DNA from: JBNKDD01 sp050288085
GTDB lineage: Bacteria > Chloroflexota > Anaerolineae > Aggregatilineales > UBA3940
Length of the DNA: 64,000 nt
Assembly: GCA_050288085.1 (NCBI GenBank)
Contig: JBNKDD010000001.1
Coordinates: 1 to 64,000, forward strand
Direction of reading: 5' to 3'
Part shown: piece by piece, positions 8,391-17,330 of the stretch
Numbering within the stretch: the stretch's first letter is position 1
Layout: every line of letters starts with the position of its first letter
Program-made: the position numbers and the translations under genes
Notes under the pieces: model-generated
Databases searched by the model: none
What the model was told of the DNA's origin: nothing
The model's input: only the letters and a program-made list of their open reading frames with translations

Positions 8391-9428
8391 CTACATACCA
8401 CCCGAACAACGCAAAGAACTTTTCCTGATGATAATCTGGGGGGTTATCCAGCGGGTAAAGGGTTTGACCTGCTCACCGATATCCTTAGCTTCGATTAGTT
8501 CGTTCAGCATGTTAACGGTGGTAGACCCCATCTCTGAGAGGCCCTGCTTGATTGTTGTCAGCGGCGGGGAAAAAAATGCCGATTCAGGAATATCGTCCAT
8601 TCCTATAACACCCAGGTCTTCTGGAACATTCAAACCGGCTTCTCTGGCTGCCTTCAGAACGCCGAGCGCCATCTGGTCATTACTGGCAAAAACGGCATCC
8701 AGAGAAGGAGCTTTATCCAGAAGGGTCAGAAGACCGGCCTCTCCACTGGCGGGTGCCCAATCCCCATGAGTGATCAACTTGTCGATATCCTCAGTCATGC
8801 CATTCTCACGTAGTACGGACTCCCATCCCTTTAGACGCTGTTGGGCTTCCCACCAGGTTAATGGGCCGGTGATGATCCCGATATGCTGGTAACCTTGCTC
8901 AACGAGATGCTTGGTTGCCAGTTTGGCCGCATGGAAGTTATCTACAGCGGACATTGATAAGTTGGGGCGTGGTTCCATATTAAGGAAGACTACAGGGGTG
9001 TTAATCTTTGGCACTCGCTCACATAACCATTCACAGTTGTCCCCAATTTCTGGGACAGCCCAAAGGATTCCTTCGGCCTGGTGTGCAAGTAGACTGGTGA
9101 GTGCATCCTCTCCGCTGTCTTCTTCGGGGTTTGTGATAAGGTTGAGCAGGAGTGATAATCCTAATTCGTTGGCCCGTCTCTCGATACTGGCTAGAGTCCG
9201 TGAAGGGCCATAGTATTCAATACCCGTTGCAACAACACCTAATGTACGGCTTCGCCCCTTTAATCCTCGAGCGGCCATATTAGGCGCATAACCTAATTCC
9301 TTTATAATCGCCTGGACACGCTTACGTGTCTCAGCAGAAACATCAGGACGGTTATTTAGCACACGTGACACTGTCATTGTCGAAACGCCTGCCCGCGCAG
9401 CGACATGCTTTATAGTAATTCTCGTCAC
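8391..9428 (-). CDS. LacI-family sugar-responsive repressor
   Basis: This 345-residue protein starts with GTG at 9428. An N-terminal LacI helix-turn-helix (TIKHVAARAGVSTMTVSRVL, with hinge helix ending near 55) precedes a periplasmic-binding-protein-like sensor domain (about 60-335). It lies beside, and divergent from, a pentose-use operon. Two perfect palindromes of LacI-operator type lie in the intergenic region, at 9501-9516 and 9735-9754, so autorepression and control of the sugar locus are likely. The effector is presumably the imported sugar or an intermediate; this is inference. Confidence 0.94.
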   Translation of the reverse strand: MTRITIKHVAARAGVSTMTVSRVLNNRPDVSAETRKRVQAIIKELGYAPNMAARGLKGRSRTLGVVATGIEYYGPSRTLASIERRANELGLSLLLNLITNPEEDSGEDALTSLLAHQAEGILWAVPEIGDNCEWLCERVPKINTPVVFLNMEPRPNLSMSAVDNFHAAKLATKHLVEQGYQHIGIITGPLTWWEAQQRLKGWESVLRENGMTEDIDKLITHGDWAPASGEAGLLTLLDKAPSLDAVFASNDQMALGVLKAAREAGLNVPEDLGVIGMDDIPESAFFSPPLTTIKQGLSEMGSTTVNMLNELIEAKDIGEQVKPFTRWITPQIIIRKSSLRCSGGM

Positions 9429-9500
9429 AGAAACCCAACTTTAACTTTTGTAAGATTTAAACCAAATAAGCCAGAATTCTTGACAGATCGCTGGTATTCG

Positions 9501-9516
9501 CCGTTAACGTTAACGG
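9501..9516. promoter_or_regulatory. LacI-type operator 1
   Basis: CCGTTAACGTTAACGG is a perfect 16-bp palindrome, 72 bases upstream of the lacI start. Its central CG and TTAACG/CGTTAA halves are typical of LacI-family sites, and it is well placed for autorepression. Confidence 0.8.
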
Positions 9517-9703
9517 TTCTGTCCACAGATTAATGCAGTTTTTCAACTTTGTCAACATCTGTAGACATGGGCGCTTTGTCAGCTCAAATCTACAGTTTTT
9601 AGCCGCATGGTTATGCCTGATCTAGCTGATTCGAGCGGCTAGAGTTTTGGTGCAATTTTCATCGGAACCGGGCGCGTCCAGTGTTACAGCATTCCAGAAT
9701 TTC

Positions 9704-9732
9704 TTGACACTTTTATTTTTTCATCGTAAAAT
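9704..9732 (+). promoter_or_regulatory. Sigma-70 promoter for the sugar locus
   Basis: TTGACA (9704-9709), a 17-base spacer and TAAAAT (9727-9732) make a near-consensus housekeeping promoter on the plus strand. A perfect palindrome begins three bases after the -10 box, so a bound repressor would cover the start site. Confidence 0.85.
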
Positions 9733-9734
9733 GG

Positions 9735-9754
9735 TAACGATAACGGTATCGTTA
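9735..9754. promoter_or_regulatory. LacI-type operator 2
   Basis: TAACGATA-ACGG-TATCGTTA is a perfect inverted repeat directly downstream of the -10 box of the 9704-9732 promoter. Together with the site at 9501-9516 (about 236 bases away) it could support repression by looping. Confidence 0.8.
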
Positions 9755-9824
9755 GCGGTGATATTATGATGAATTTTATACATTCATATAAAAGAGGGCA
9801 ACCGCTATAGAGAGGCAGGGGATT

Positions 9825-9941
9825 ATGAATTCCAGTGATATTACCGATCAGCAATTCCCCATTCCGTTCCTTATAATCAAATGTCAAACTTGGCCGGAAT
9901 TCAACTCAATAACTGCGCATTTGAATGAGCTGATTTCCTGA
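9825..9941 (+). CDS. Possible 38-residue peptide downstream of the operator promoter
   Basis: An ATG at 9825 with a purine-rich upstream stretch (GAGGCAGGGG at 9812-9821) opens a 38-codon frame that ends in TGA at 9939-9941. The product (begins MNSSDITDQQFPIPFL) has no recognisable domain. It is the first frame after the LacI-controlled promoter and could be a leader peptide, the start of a decayed gene, or chance. Confidence 0.25.
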   Translation: MNSSDITDQQFPIPFLIIKCQTWPEFNSITAHLNELIS

Positions 9942-10046
9942 ACCGGAAACAGCTTTTTAGTAAACAAACATGAGTCAGAAGATAGTTTCAGAACTTCCAT
10001 TTAATTCGGATTTAAGCTCGAAGTTCTATCTTTTATAAGGTTGTAA

Positions 10047-10605
10047 CCGGTGCAGGATAGGCTGCACTACTGCAATTACATTGTATTAGCAGAAGCTGTA
10101 TCTGGTGCGACGATCTCCATCGACTATGTCTGCTTTACCGGCGAGCATAACTACTAAGAGCAGGAAGCAAACAAGGGCGATGGCACGTTTGAGTTAGAGC
10201 TCGACAATGTTGTTCAGGGCCTGGAATGCCCAGTCACTGCACCTGTCGAGTACCTGATTCAACCCGCAGATGTTTTAAGATCACGATCATCAATGACTGC
10301 ATTCTTGAGATGGTCGGAGCTAAACGCATTGATACCGGTTTGCTGTTCAACTGGCAAACGACCAACTCTGGCGAATATAACACCTATGTTCACACTGGTC
10401 TTCCGCCTGTAATTGGCTTGGATGGCATCATATTCGGACTTTATCAAAGCTGTGTCTGTGCCGATTACCCCACCAGAAAACAGAACGGCGGAATGGCCGA
10501 CCGAGGTGGTGGTTCCAACTGACGTGACCAACCTGCATGTCCTGTTGAGTGTGGAAACCGATAAGCAGCGGCCTTTTCAATGCTATTAACATCACCGATC
10601 TATAA
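10047..10605 (+). pseudogene. Decayed coding sequence between promoter and sugar operon
   Basis: Protein-like segments occur in succession in different frames. One frame reads YIVLAEAVSGATISIDYV, then an in-frame TAA at 10155-10157, then FELELDNVVQGLECPV. A shift gives RIDTGLLFNWQTTNSGEYN. A further shift back gives TEVVVPTDVTNLHVLLSVE, and a last shift ends in NAINITDL and a TAA at 10603-10605. The pattern (one stop, about three shifts) suggests a recently broken gene, perhaps the original first gene of the LacI-controlled unit. I do not recognise the family; a sugar-active enzyme or binding module is a guess. Bases 9942-10046 and 10606-10755 show no gene. Confidence 0.5.
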
Positions 10606-10803
10606 ACGAGCAAGCCGAGCCTGACTAGATCGTAATTGGTCCTTCATGCTTTATAGTTTTGGTCAGTTCATAAAACTGGCAGAGACGGCCCGTTTTCTTT
10701 TAGTTCAAACTACGCGTCTAAACCGGATTCTGTTCTCTGGCAGATTCCGATGGTGTATAACTTAACCTAGCTGGTGTCTTTTAGGGCGCAAGGAGGCGTA
10801 TTC

Positions 10804-12219
10804 ATGAAACAAACTACAATTGGACTTATTGTTGGCAACCGGGGGTTCTTCCCCGATCACCTCTGCGAAACGGGTAGACAAACTGTCCTGGATGTTCTCG
10901 AAGCAGAAGGACTGAATGTGATCACCCTCACTCCAGAGGATACGCCGTTTGGCAGTGTCGAGTCATTGGAAGATGCGCGTAAGTGCGGGGAATTATTCAG
11001 ACAAAATAGAGATGATATTGAAGGGGTTATCGTCACACTGCCCAACTTTGGTGATGAGCGCGCTATTGCCAATTCTCTCCGTTTCGCAGACCTGAATGTT
11101 CCTGTGTTAATCCAGGCATTCCCTGACAACGTAGAGAAAATGACGATTGCCGACCGGCGCGATGCTTTCTGCGGAAAGATGTCAGCCTGCAACAATCTGC
11201 GTCAATATGATATCAAATACTCCCTGACGGACCTGCACACGGTTGACCCGCTCAGTGACGACTTTAAGGTAGATTTGCAGCGCTTCCTCAGTATCTGCCA
11301 CGTGGTGCGCGGCCTGAAAAATGCCCGTATCGGCGCAATCGGTGCCCGCCCTGAAGCCTTCAAGACGGTGCGTTACAGCGAAAAGTTACTCGAACGGACC
11401 GGCATCTCGATTGAGACCCTGGACCTGTATGAACTGTTCGGCTGGATCAATGGCCTGGAAGACGGCGATGCCGGTGTTGCCAACAAACTTGAAGAGATCA
11501 AGGCGTATGTGCCCACTCAGGGTATCCCGGATGATGCACTCCTCAAGATCGCCAAGCTGGGGTTCACCGTTGACCGCTGGATGGCTGATATGGAGCTTGA
11601 CGCCAGCGCGATTCAGTGCTGGACAGCTATGGAAGAATTCTACGGCGTGGTGCCCTGCACCATCATGAGTATGATGAGCAACTCCCTGATGCCCAGCGCT
11701 TGCGAGACGGATATCGCAGGGGTGGTCGGTATGTATGCCCTGGTGCTTGCATCAGGCAAACCCAGCGCTATCGTCGATTGGAACAACAACTACGGCAATG
11801 ATCCGGACAAGGGAGTCATCTTCCACTGCTCCAACCTTCCGAAGGACATGTTCATTGAGGACATCCCGGTGATGGATTACCAGGAGATCATTGCGGGTTC
11901 AGTCGGTAAAGAGAATACATTTGGTACGGTCGTTGGCCGTCTTCGGGCAGAGCCGTTTACCTACTGCCGCGTATCCACCGATGATTTGAACGGTCGCGTT
12001 GCTGCCTACGTTGGTGAGGGTGAAATGACCGCCGATCCAATCGACACCTTTGGCGGCTATGGCGTCGTCCAGATACCGCGCTATCAGGAACTTCTAAAGT
12101 ACATCTGCGAGAATGGCTTTGAGCACCATGTGGCCGTTAATCCATCACTGGTCGCTGCTGGCTTAAATGAGGCATTCTCGAAATACCTGGGATGGGGTGT
12201 TTACTACCACGACGCATAA
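10804..12219 (+). CDS. L-fucose/L-arabinose isomerase-family sugar isomerase
   Basis: The start is the ATG at 10804, six bases after AAGGAGG (the frame is open 10 codons further up). The 471-residue protein begins with a Rossmann-like half (TIGLIVGNRGFFPDHL) and belongs to the FucI/AraA C-terminal-like superfamily, shorter than classical AraA (about 500) or FucI (about 590). ALVLASGKPSAIVDWNNNYG and FHCSNLPK are typical of this subfamily. It should interconvert an aldose and a ketose using a divalent metal. With the following FGGY kinase and AraD-type epimerase it completes an isomerase-kinase-epimerase route into the pentose phosphate pathway, best fitting L-arabinose; L-fucose or D-arabinose remain possible. 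Confidence 0.85.
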   Translation: MKQTTIGLIVGNRGFFPDHLCETGRQTVLDVLEAEGLNVITLTPEDTPFGSVESLEDARKCGELFRQNRDDIEGVIVTLPNFGDERAIANSLRFADLNVPVLIQAFPDNVEKMTIADRRDAFCGKMSACNNLRQYDIKYSLTDLHTVDPLSDDFKVDLQRFLSICHVVRGLKNARIGAIGARPEAFKTVRYSEKLLERTGISIETLDLYELFGWINGLEDGDAGVANKLEEIKAYVPTQGIPDDALLKIAKLGFTVDRWMADMELDASAIQCWTAMEEFYGVVPCTIMSMMSNSLMPSACETDIAGVVGMYALVLASGKPSAIVDWNNNYGNDPDKGVIFHCSNLPKDMFIEDIPVMDYQEIIAGSVGKENTFGTVVGRLRAEPFTYCRVSTDDLNGRVAAYVGEGEMTADPIDTFGGYGVVQIPRYQELLKYICENGFEHHVAVNPSLVAAGLNEAFSKYLGWGVYYHDA

Positions 12220-12338
12220 ATCAATTTCCCTCCCCTTGTATTGGAGCATGAGTTTGCCAGTGTGGCAGAAGGCGATAGACGTGTAGCGGTCGATCCGGCA
12301 GTGCCATGTATGTAACTGCTGCTAGCAAAGTCATCCTA

Positions 12339-12365
12339 CCCGTACCATGTTTAGCATGGTACGGG
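12339..12365 (+). other. Perfect 11-bp hairpin after the isomerase gene
   Basis: CCCGTACCATG (12339-12349) and CATGGTACGGG (12355-12365) form a hairpin with a 5-base loop in the 613-base gap before the kinase. No T run follows, so it is more likely an mRNA 3'-end stabiliser or processing site than a terminator. Confidence 0.6.
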
Positions 12366-12434
12366 GGGATGATAAGATGCGGCGAGCGCAAAACATCTGG
12401 CCTGCCTATTGCTTCCATCCTCTACCTACTATTA

Positions 12435-12461
12435 ACAGCTCTCCGATATTGAGAGAGCTGT
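12435..12461 (+). other. Second hairpin in the isomerase-kinase gap
   Basis: ACAGCTCTC (12435-12443) pairs with GAGAGCTGT (12453-12461). It is followed by GATTAAACC, not by a T run, so the role is uncertain. Apart from the two hairpins and a small frame at 12588, bases 12220-12832 show nothing recognisable. Confidence 0.5.
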
Positions 12462-12587
12462 GATTAAACCGCCAGATGTTACTATTCGCGTCGTTGACTT
12501 AGCTCCCTGAAACAGGGGATAATAGTTGAAGCATTTGGCTGTGGCCCATCGGATTTGCTAATCGTGCAATATACATAGGTTGCAGGT

Positions 12588-12806
12588 ATGACCCAAATCG
12601 TTGCTATCGAAAAGCCTCCACCAACTTACGCAACCCAACTGCCCGGTGCAGTGCATATCATCCACGTTGATTACAAAGGACAGAAGCATGGATATACCTG
12701 GACAGTGCGGAGCATTGATGGGCTGGAAATTACCAACCTGAAACCTGATGTCACTTTCCATTATTCCTGTCACGGTCTGCAAATCCTGGGATTGAGAGAC
12801 TGGTAG
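12588..12806 (+). CDS. Small hypothetical protein before the sugar kinase
   Basis: A 72-codon frame starts at ATG 12588 and stops 26 bases before the kinase start. The product ([17 protein letters not shown]...) has a balanced composition with alternating hydrophobic residues, which suggests a small beta-rich soluble protein. It has no signal peptide and no motif that I know. Its RBS is poor (GCAGGT directly before ATG). It could be a real small protein in the operon, or a leftover of a larger lost gene like the decayed sequence near 10.3 kb. Confidence 0.4.
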   Translation: MTQIVAIEKPPPTYATQLPGAVHIIHVDYKGQKHGYTWTVRSIDGLEITNLKPDVTFHYSCHGLQILGLRDW

Positions 12807-12832
12807 AGCGAATTCAAATCAGGGAGATGAAA

Positions 12833-14434
12833 ATGGCTCAAAATGATATCCAAAAAGCGATTGAGGACGGGAAGACTGCTCTTGGCATCGAGTTAGGCTC
12901 AACTCGTATCAAAGCGGTGTTAGTAGATGAGAATCATGTACCCATCGCATCCGGGAGCTATGAGTGGGAAAACCGTTATGAGAATGGTGTCTGGACATAC
13001 AGCCTCGAAGATGTCTGGAAAGGCTTGCAGGAGAGTTACCAGGAACTCAGCAGCGAGGTAGCGAAGAATTACAACACACAGCTCAAGGTCATCGGTGCTA
13101 TTGGCTTCAGCGCCATGATGCATGGCTACCTGGTATTTGATAAAGACGGAAACCTCCTTGTCCCGTTTCGGACCTGGCGAAACACCATTACCGGCCAGGC
13201 CTCAGAAGAACTCACAGACCTGTTCCAATTCAATATTCCCCAACGTTGGAGCATTGCCCACCTTCACCAGGCGATATTAAACAAAGAACCGCATGTCAAG
13301 GATATCAGTCATCAGACGACACTGGCAGGCTATGTCCATTGGAAGCTGACGGGGCAAAAGGTGCTGGGGGTTGGGGAAGCATCAGGAATGTTCCCCATCG
13401 ACAGCACGATAAACGACTATGATGAAAGCAAGATCGAACAATATAATGAGCGGGTCAAGGCGGAAAATGTCCCCTGGAAACTCCAGGATATTCTGCCCAA
13501 AGTCCTTGTAGCGGGAGAAGAAGCTGGCGTTCTTACCGAAGAGGGCGCAAAGCTGCTTGATCCTACCGGGCAGCTACAAGCCGGTATCCCACTTTGCCCA
13601 CCGGAGGGCGACGCGGGCACAGGCATGGTCGCAACTAACAGCGTGGCAGAGCGAACGGGTAATGTTTCAGCCGGAACATCTGTCTTTGCCATGATTGTTT
13701 TGGAGAAGGCTCTGTCGAAGCTGTATCCCGAAATTGACATGGTGACGACTCCGACCGGTAAACCTGTGGCGATGGTGCATAGCAACAACTGCACATCTGA
13801 CCTTAATGCATGGGTTGGCCTGTTTGAAGAATTCGCCGATGCCCTTGGAATAGAAATCGATCAATCGAGACTGTTTGAAGTGCTGTACCAACAGGCACTA
13901 ACAGGTGATCCAGATGGCGGTGGACTGCTGGCCTACAATTATGTTTCGGGCGAGCATATTGTGCATCTGGAGGAAGGACGACCTCTATTTGTCCGCACCC
14001 CGGAGAGCCACTTTACCCTTGCGAACTTTATGCGGGTGAACCTGTTCTCATCGCTCGGTGCATTGAGACTTGGCCTGGATATTCTTTTTGAACAGGAGCA
14101 GGCGGGAATTGACCAGGTTCTCGGACATGGTGGTTTCTTCAAGACGCCGGAAGTAGGACAGAAAATAATGGCAGCAGCGATGAATGTTCCCATTTCTGTG
14201 ATGGAGACTGCCGGAGAAGGTGGGGCATGGGGGATTGCGCTGCTTGCTTCTTATATGCTTCTCAAGGCAGGGAATGAACCCCTGGAAGCCTATCTCACCG
14301 ACAAAGTTTTTGCGGGTGAAAGTGGCATAACGATAGCCCCAGATCAGAAAGATGTCGATGGTTTTACAATGTTCATGGAACGCTACAAGAAAGGCTTTGC
14401 CATTGAACAGGCTGCCGTTGACGGACTGAAGTAA
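12833..14434 (+). CDS. FGGY-family sugar kinase (ribulokinase/xylulokinase-like)
   Basis: The ATG at 12833, six bases after AGGGAG, is preferred over the ATG at 12827. The 533-residue product has the phosphate-1 motif of the actin/hexokinase fold near its start ([15 protein letters not shown]) and a second-domain nucleotide site with [13 protein letters not shown] and [14 protein letters not shown] conserved core reads [24 protein letters not shown] kinases phosphorylate ketoses or polyols with ATP. Between an isomerase and an AraD-type epimerase, L-ribulose is the likely substrate, though L-fuculose or xylulose cannot be excluded. The downstream gene begins 31 bases later. Confidence 0.88.
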   Translation: MAQNDIQKAIEDGKTALGIELGSTRIKAVLVDENHVPIASGSYEWENRYENGVWTYSLEDVWKGLQESYQELSSEVAKNYNTQLKVIGAIGFSAMMHGYLVFDKDGNLLVPFRTWRNTITGQASEELTDLFQFNIPQRWSIAHLHQAILNKEPHVKDISHQTTLAGYVHWKLTGQKVLGVGEASGMFPIDSTINDYDESKIEQYNERVKAENVPWKLQDILPKVLVAGEEAGVLTEEGAKLLDPTGQLQAGIPLCPPEGDAGTGMVATNSVAERTGNVSAGTSVFAMIVLEKALSKLYPEIDMVTTPTGKPVAMVHSNNCTSDLNAWVGLFEEFADALGIEIDQSRLFEVLYQQALTGDPDGGGLLAYNYVSGEHIVHLEEGRPLFVRTPESHFTLANFMRVNLFSSLGALRLGLDILFEQEQAGIDQVLGHGGFFKTPEVGQKIMAAAMNVPISVMETAGEGGAWGIALLASYMLLKAGNEPLEAYLTDKVFAGESGITIAPDQKDVDGFTMFMERYKKGFAIEQAAVDGLK

Positions 14435-14465
14435 AAGCTTTATTCTAAGCATGCGAGGAAGTAAT

Positions 14466-15107
14466 ATGCTCGAAACAATTAAAGAACATTTAGTAGACTT
14501 ACATCAAGAACTCCCCAAGAACGATCTCGTCCGTTGGACGGGGGGAAATGTCAGTATCCGTGATACTGAAAGCGGCTATGTTGTTATCAAACCCTCTGGG
14601 GTTCGTTATGAAAACATGAAGCCCGAACACATGATCGTTGTAGACGCAGATGGCAAAATTATTGAAGGTGATCTGAAACCCTCATCTGACACTGCCAGCC
14701 ATCTCTATATCTACCGCCACCGGCCAGACCTTAATGGCATTGTGCATACACACTCTCCGCATGCTACCGCATTCGCTGCTCTAGGACGTGAGATTCCGGT
14801 TTATCTTACCGGACACGCCGACGAATTTGGCGGGCCGATCCCGTGTGGCGGCTTCGCCCTGATCGGCAGTGAGGCTATTGGTAAAGTTGTAATAGAATCA
14901 ATCGGTGATAGCCCCGCCGTCCTATTAAAGAATCATGGCGTATTTACCGTTGGGCCAACGGGAGAAGCTGCCGTCAAAGCAGCCGTGATGGTGGAAGAAA
15001 TTGCCCGGACGGTATGGATAGCCCTTCAGATGGGGCAGCCTGACGAAATTTCCGATGAGGACGTTGCCAAACTACATCATCGTTACACCAACGTATATGG
15101 TCAGTAA
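14466..15107 (+). CDS. araD: L-ribulose-5-phosphate 4-epimerase / class II aldolase family
   Basis: The ATG at 14466 follows GAGGAAG at 14455-14461. The 213-residue product is a class II aldolase-fold enzyme. GGNVSIRD and KPSGVRYENM form the phosphate site. HTHSPHATAF and YLTGHADEFGGPIP supply the zinc histidines and acid residues, and LLKNHGVFTVG holds the last histidine. The HAD-x-F-x-G-x-IP pattern is closer to AraD epimerases than to fuculose-1-phosphate aldolases. It would convert L-ribulose-5-phosphate to D-xylulose-5-phosphate. A 39-residue degenerate copy of its C-terminal end is found at 18350-18466, after the transporter genes. Confidence 0.82.
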   Translation: MLETIKEHLVDLHQELPKNDLVRWTGGNVSIRDTESGYVVIKPSGVRYENMKPEHMIVVDADGKIIEGDLKPSSDTASHLYIYRHRPDLNGIVHTHSPHATAFAALGREIPVYLTGHADEFGGPIPCGGFALIGSEAIGKVVIESIGDSPAVLLKNHGVFTVGPTGEAAVKAAVMVEEIARTVWIALQMGQPDEISDEDVAKLHHRYTNVYGQ

Positions 15108-15194
15108 GGCAAATCCAAGGAGGTGCTTAATCGGAATTAGTTCACGTCTCATGTATCCTTTTCAACTTGCTCATACATAAGGAGAAAGAAGATC

Positions 15195-16406
15195 ATGACT
15201 AGCAAAAAACTGTTATTGAGCCTCAGTCTGGCACTGGTTTTAGGCTTGATACTTGCAGCCTGTGCACCGGCTGCTCCCGTTGTTGATGAAGGACGGATCG
15301 ATGACCTGGAAGCCGAATTAGCTGACGCCGAGGCTGCACTGGCGGCAGCAGAGGAAGCCGGTCAATCAGATGTTGCTGAACTCGAAGCGGCCCTGGAATC
15401 TGCTCAGGCTGATTTAGCCGCAGCAGAAGCGGCAGCAGCAGAAGCGGAAGCGGCAGCAGTAGAAGAACCTGCCGAAGAGATGGCTGAAGGCGCGAAGTGG
15501 TGCTCAAACACTGATATCGTGTTCTTCCCTGGCGGTTCTCCCGGTGGCCCATTCGCCACTGTGGTCTATAACGGTGCTTTACAGGCTGCCGAAGACCTGG
15601 GCGCAAATGTCGAATATGTCTGGTCCGACTGGAACCCGGAAAGCATGATCACACAGTTCGCCGAAGCTATGGCTACCAACCCGGACGGGATCGCCATCAT
15701 GGGCCACCCGGGTGATGAGGCATTCGCACCCCTGGTTGAAGAGGCTGAAGGACAGGGCATCATTGTGACCAGCATGAATACCCAACTGCCCGAACTGCAG
15801 GCTCAATACGGCTCTGCTGGCTTTGGCTATGTCGGCGCGATTCTCTATGACGCCGGTTATGCACTTGGTCAGGAAGCCGTTAACCGCTTTGGGTTGGTTG
15901 AGGGCGACCGGGCGATGGTTTGGGGTCTGCTGGCTCAGGCCGGACGTGGTGAGCGTACCAAGGGTGTGATTGATGCCCTCGAAGATGCTGGCCTCGTTGT
16001 TGACTACCTGGAAATCGATGATGCCACCAACGCTGACGCAGCGGCTGGCGTCCCCACTTTCGTTGGTTATGCTTCATCTAACCCGGACGTTAAACTGGTC
16101 GTGACCGATCATGGCGCACTGACAGCTACCCTTGAGACCTACCTGACCGCCGCTGGCTTTGGCCCCGATGATGTTTATGCCGCTGGCTTTGACCTCTCCC
16201 CGGCCACCGTGGAAGCGATCAATGGCGGATGGACTGACCTGGTGATCGACCAGCAGCAGTGGCTGCAAGGCTATCTGGCCGTCCTGCAAATCTGCCTGAC
16301 TGACAACTATGCCTTCACCGGTTTGCACGTCAACACCGGCGCAGGCTTTGCCCATGCAGATAACGTGGATCTGCTTGAAGCTCTCGTCGAAGAACAAATT
16401 CGTTAG
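15195..16406 (+). CDS. Sugar ABC transporter substrate-binding lipoprotein
   Basis: A lipoprotein signal (LILAAC, lipid-modified Cys23) is followed by an unusual Glu/Ala-rich coiled-coil stretch (about residues 32-95). A type 1 periplasmic-binding domain of the ribose/xylose/galactose class (about 102-403) comes next. Motifs such as FFPGGSPGGPFATVVYNGA and GHPGDEAFAPLVEEA are typical. The coil probably acts as a stalk holding the binding domain away from the membrane. RBS AAGGAGAAAG lies at 15179-15188. The gene heads the transporter part of the pentose locus; a strong hairpin just after it (16426-16448) probably sets higher expression than for the permease. Confidence 0.93.
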   Translation: MTSKKLLLSLSLALVLGLILAACAPAAPVVDEGRIDDLEAELADAEAALAAAEEAGQSDVAELEAALESAQADLAAAEAAAAEAEAAAVEEPAEEMAEGAKWCSNTDIVFFPGGSPGGPFATVVYNGALQAAEDLGANVEYVWSDWNPESMITQFAEAMATNPDGIAIMGHPGDEAFAPLVEEAEGQGIIVTSMNTQLPELQAQYGSAGFGYVGAILYDAGYALGQEAVNRFGLVEGDRAMVWGLLAQAGRGERTKGVIDALEDAGLVVDYLEIDDATNADAAAGVPTFVGYASSNPDVKLVVTDHGALTATLETYLTAAGFGPDDVYAAGFDLSPATVEAINGGWTDLVIDQQQWLQGYLAVLQICLTDNYAFTGLHVNTGAGFAHADNVDLLEALVEEQIR

Positions 16407-16425
16407 TAGTGGTCTACCTGTCGCG

Positions 16426-16448
16426 CCTGCTGGATAACATCCAGCAGG
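16426..16448 (+). other. Hairpin between binding-protein and ATPase genes
   Basis: CCTGCTGGAT-AAC-ATCCAGCAGG is a perfect 10-bp stem with a 3-base loop and no T run. Such structures after binding-protein genes commonly protect the upstream mRNA and lower expression downstream. Confidence 0.7.
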
Positions 16449-16533
16449 TTGCTGATAGGTGGATATCGCGAGAGCCAATCGATGATAGAAGTTGTTTTCA
16501 TTGATTGGCCCTCGCTCCTACGGAGCAACTGTG

Positions 16534-17322
16534 ATGACAACATATCGAATAGAACTTAAAAACGTCTCGAAATCCTTTGGCGAAGTACAAGCTTTGCGAG
16601 ATGTCAATTTCAAGCTGGGGCAAAATGAAGTGGTCGGTCTGTTGGGTGATAATGGGGCAGGCAAATCAACCCTTATCAAGATTCTCACCGGCTATCACCA
16701 ACCTACCACTGGTGAAATCTATTTCAACGGCAAGAAGGTTGATAACCTGACCGTTCCTAAAGCCAGGAAGCTGGGAGTTGAGACCGTTTACCAGGAACGG
16801 GCGCTGGCAGAACTTCAAACGCTGTGGCGCAATATCTTTCTGGGGCGGGAATTGAGTAATGCATTGGGCTTTATGGATATCAAGACCATGAAGGCCGAAA
16901 CCCATCGCCTGATGATTGAATCGATGGGGTTTACCTCCAGTGCCGTCACCCCTGACTCTCCGATTGAAACCTTTTCGGGCGGGGAGAAACAGGGGGTGGC
17001 TATTGTGCGTGCCCTGTATTTCGATGCTGATATTATCATCTTAGATGAGCCCACAATGGGATTATCTTTGAAGGAAACACGAAAATTGATCGATTTCGTG
17101 CATGGTATCAAGAACGCGGGTAAATCAGCGGTTTTCATTGACCACAATATTTTCCATGTGTATTCTGTCGCTGACCGCGTCGTCGTAATCGACCGGGGTA
17201 CGGTAGCCGGGGAGTTCAAGACCTCGGAGATTACATTGGAAGATCTTATGGATAAGATGTACCGCATTGCCGAAACAGGCAGTTTTGAAGGCAAGGTTGA
17301 GCAGGAATTCAGCCAGGGGTAA
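16534..17322 (+). CDS. Sugar ABC transporter ATP-binding protein, single domain
   Basis: The ATG at 16534 follows CGGAG at 16521-16525; the frame is open 14 codons upstream. The 262-residue ATPase has Walker A GDNGAGKST, the variant signature SGGEKQG and Walker B IIILDEPTMGLS, with a following DHN in place of the usual switch histidine context. CUT2 sugar importers usually use a fused double ATPase of about 500 residues. This one has a single domain, as in FrcA-type systems, and would act as a homodimer with the permease encoded eight bases downstream. Confidence 0.92.
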   Translation: MTTYRIELKNVSKSFGEVQALRDVNFKLGQNEVVGLLGDNGAGKSTLIKILTGYHQPTTGEIYFNGKKVDNLTVPKARKLGVETVYQERALAELQTLWRNIFLGRELSNALGFMDIKTMKAETHRLMIESMGFTSSAVTPDSPIETFSGGEKQGVAIVRALYFDADIIILDEPTMGLSLKETRKLIDFVHGIKNAGKSAVFIDHNIFHVYSVADRVVVIDRGTVAGEFKTSEITLEDLMDKMYRIAETGSFEGKVEQEFSQG

Positions 17323-17330
17323 TAACAATA

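Noticed and set aside
13417..13794. Minus-strand frame of 125 codons within the sugar kinase
   Set aside because: It is fully antisense to a strongly conserved FGGY kinase and has no RBS.
15223..15606. A 127-codon minus-strand frame opposite the sugar-binding lipoprotein
   Set aside because: Its Leu/Pro/Gln-rich product is the antisense reading of the Glu/Ala coiled coil, a composition artefact.
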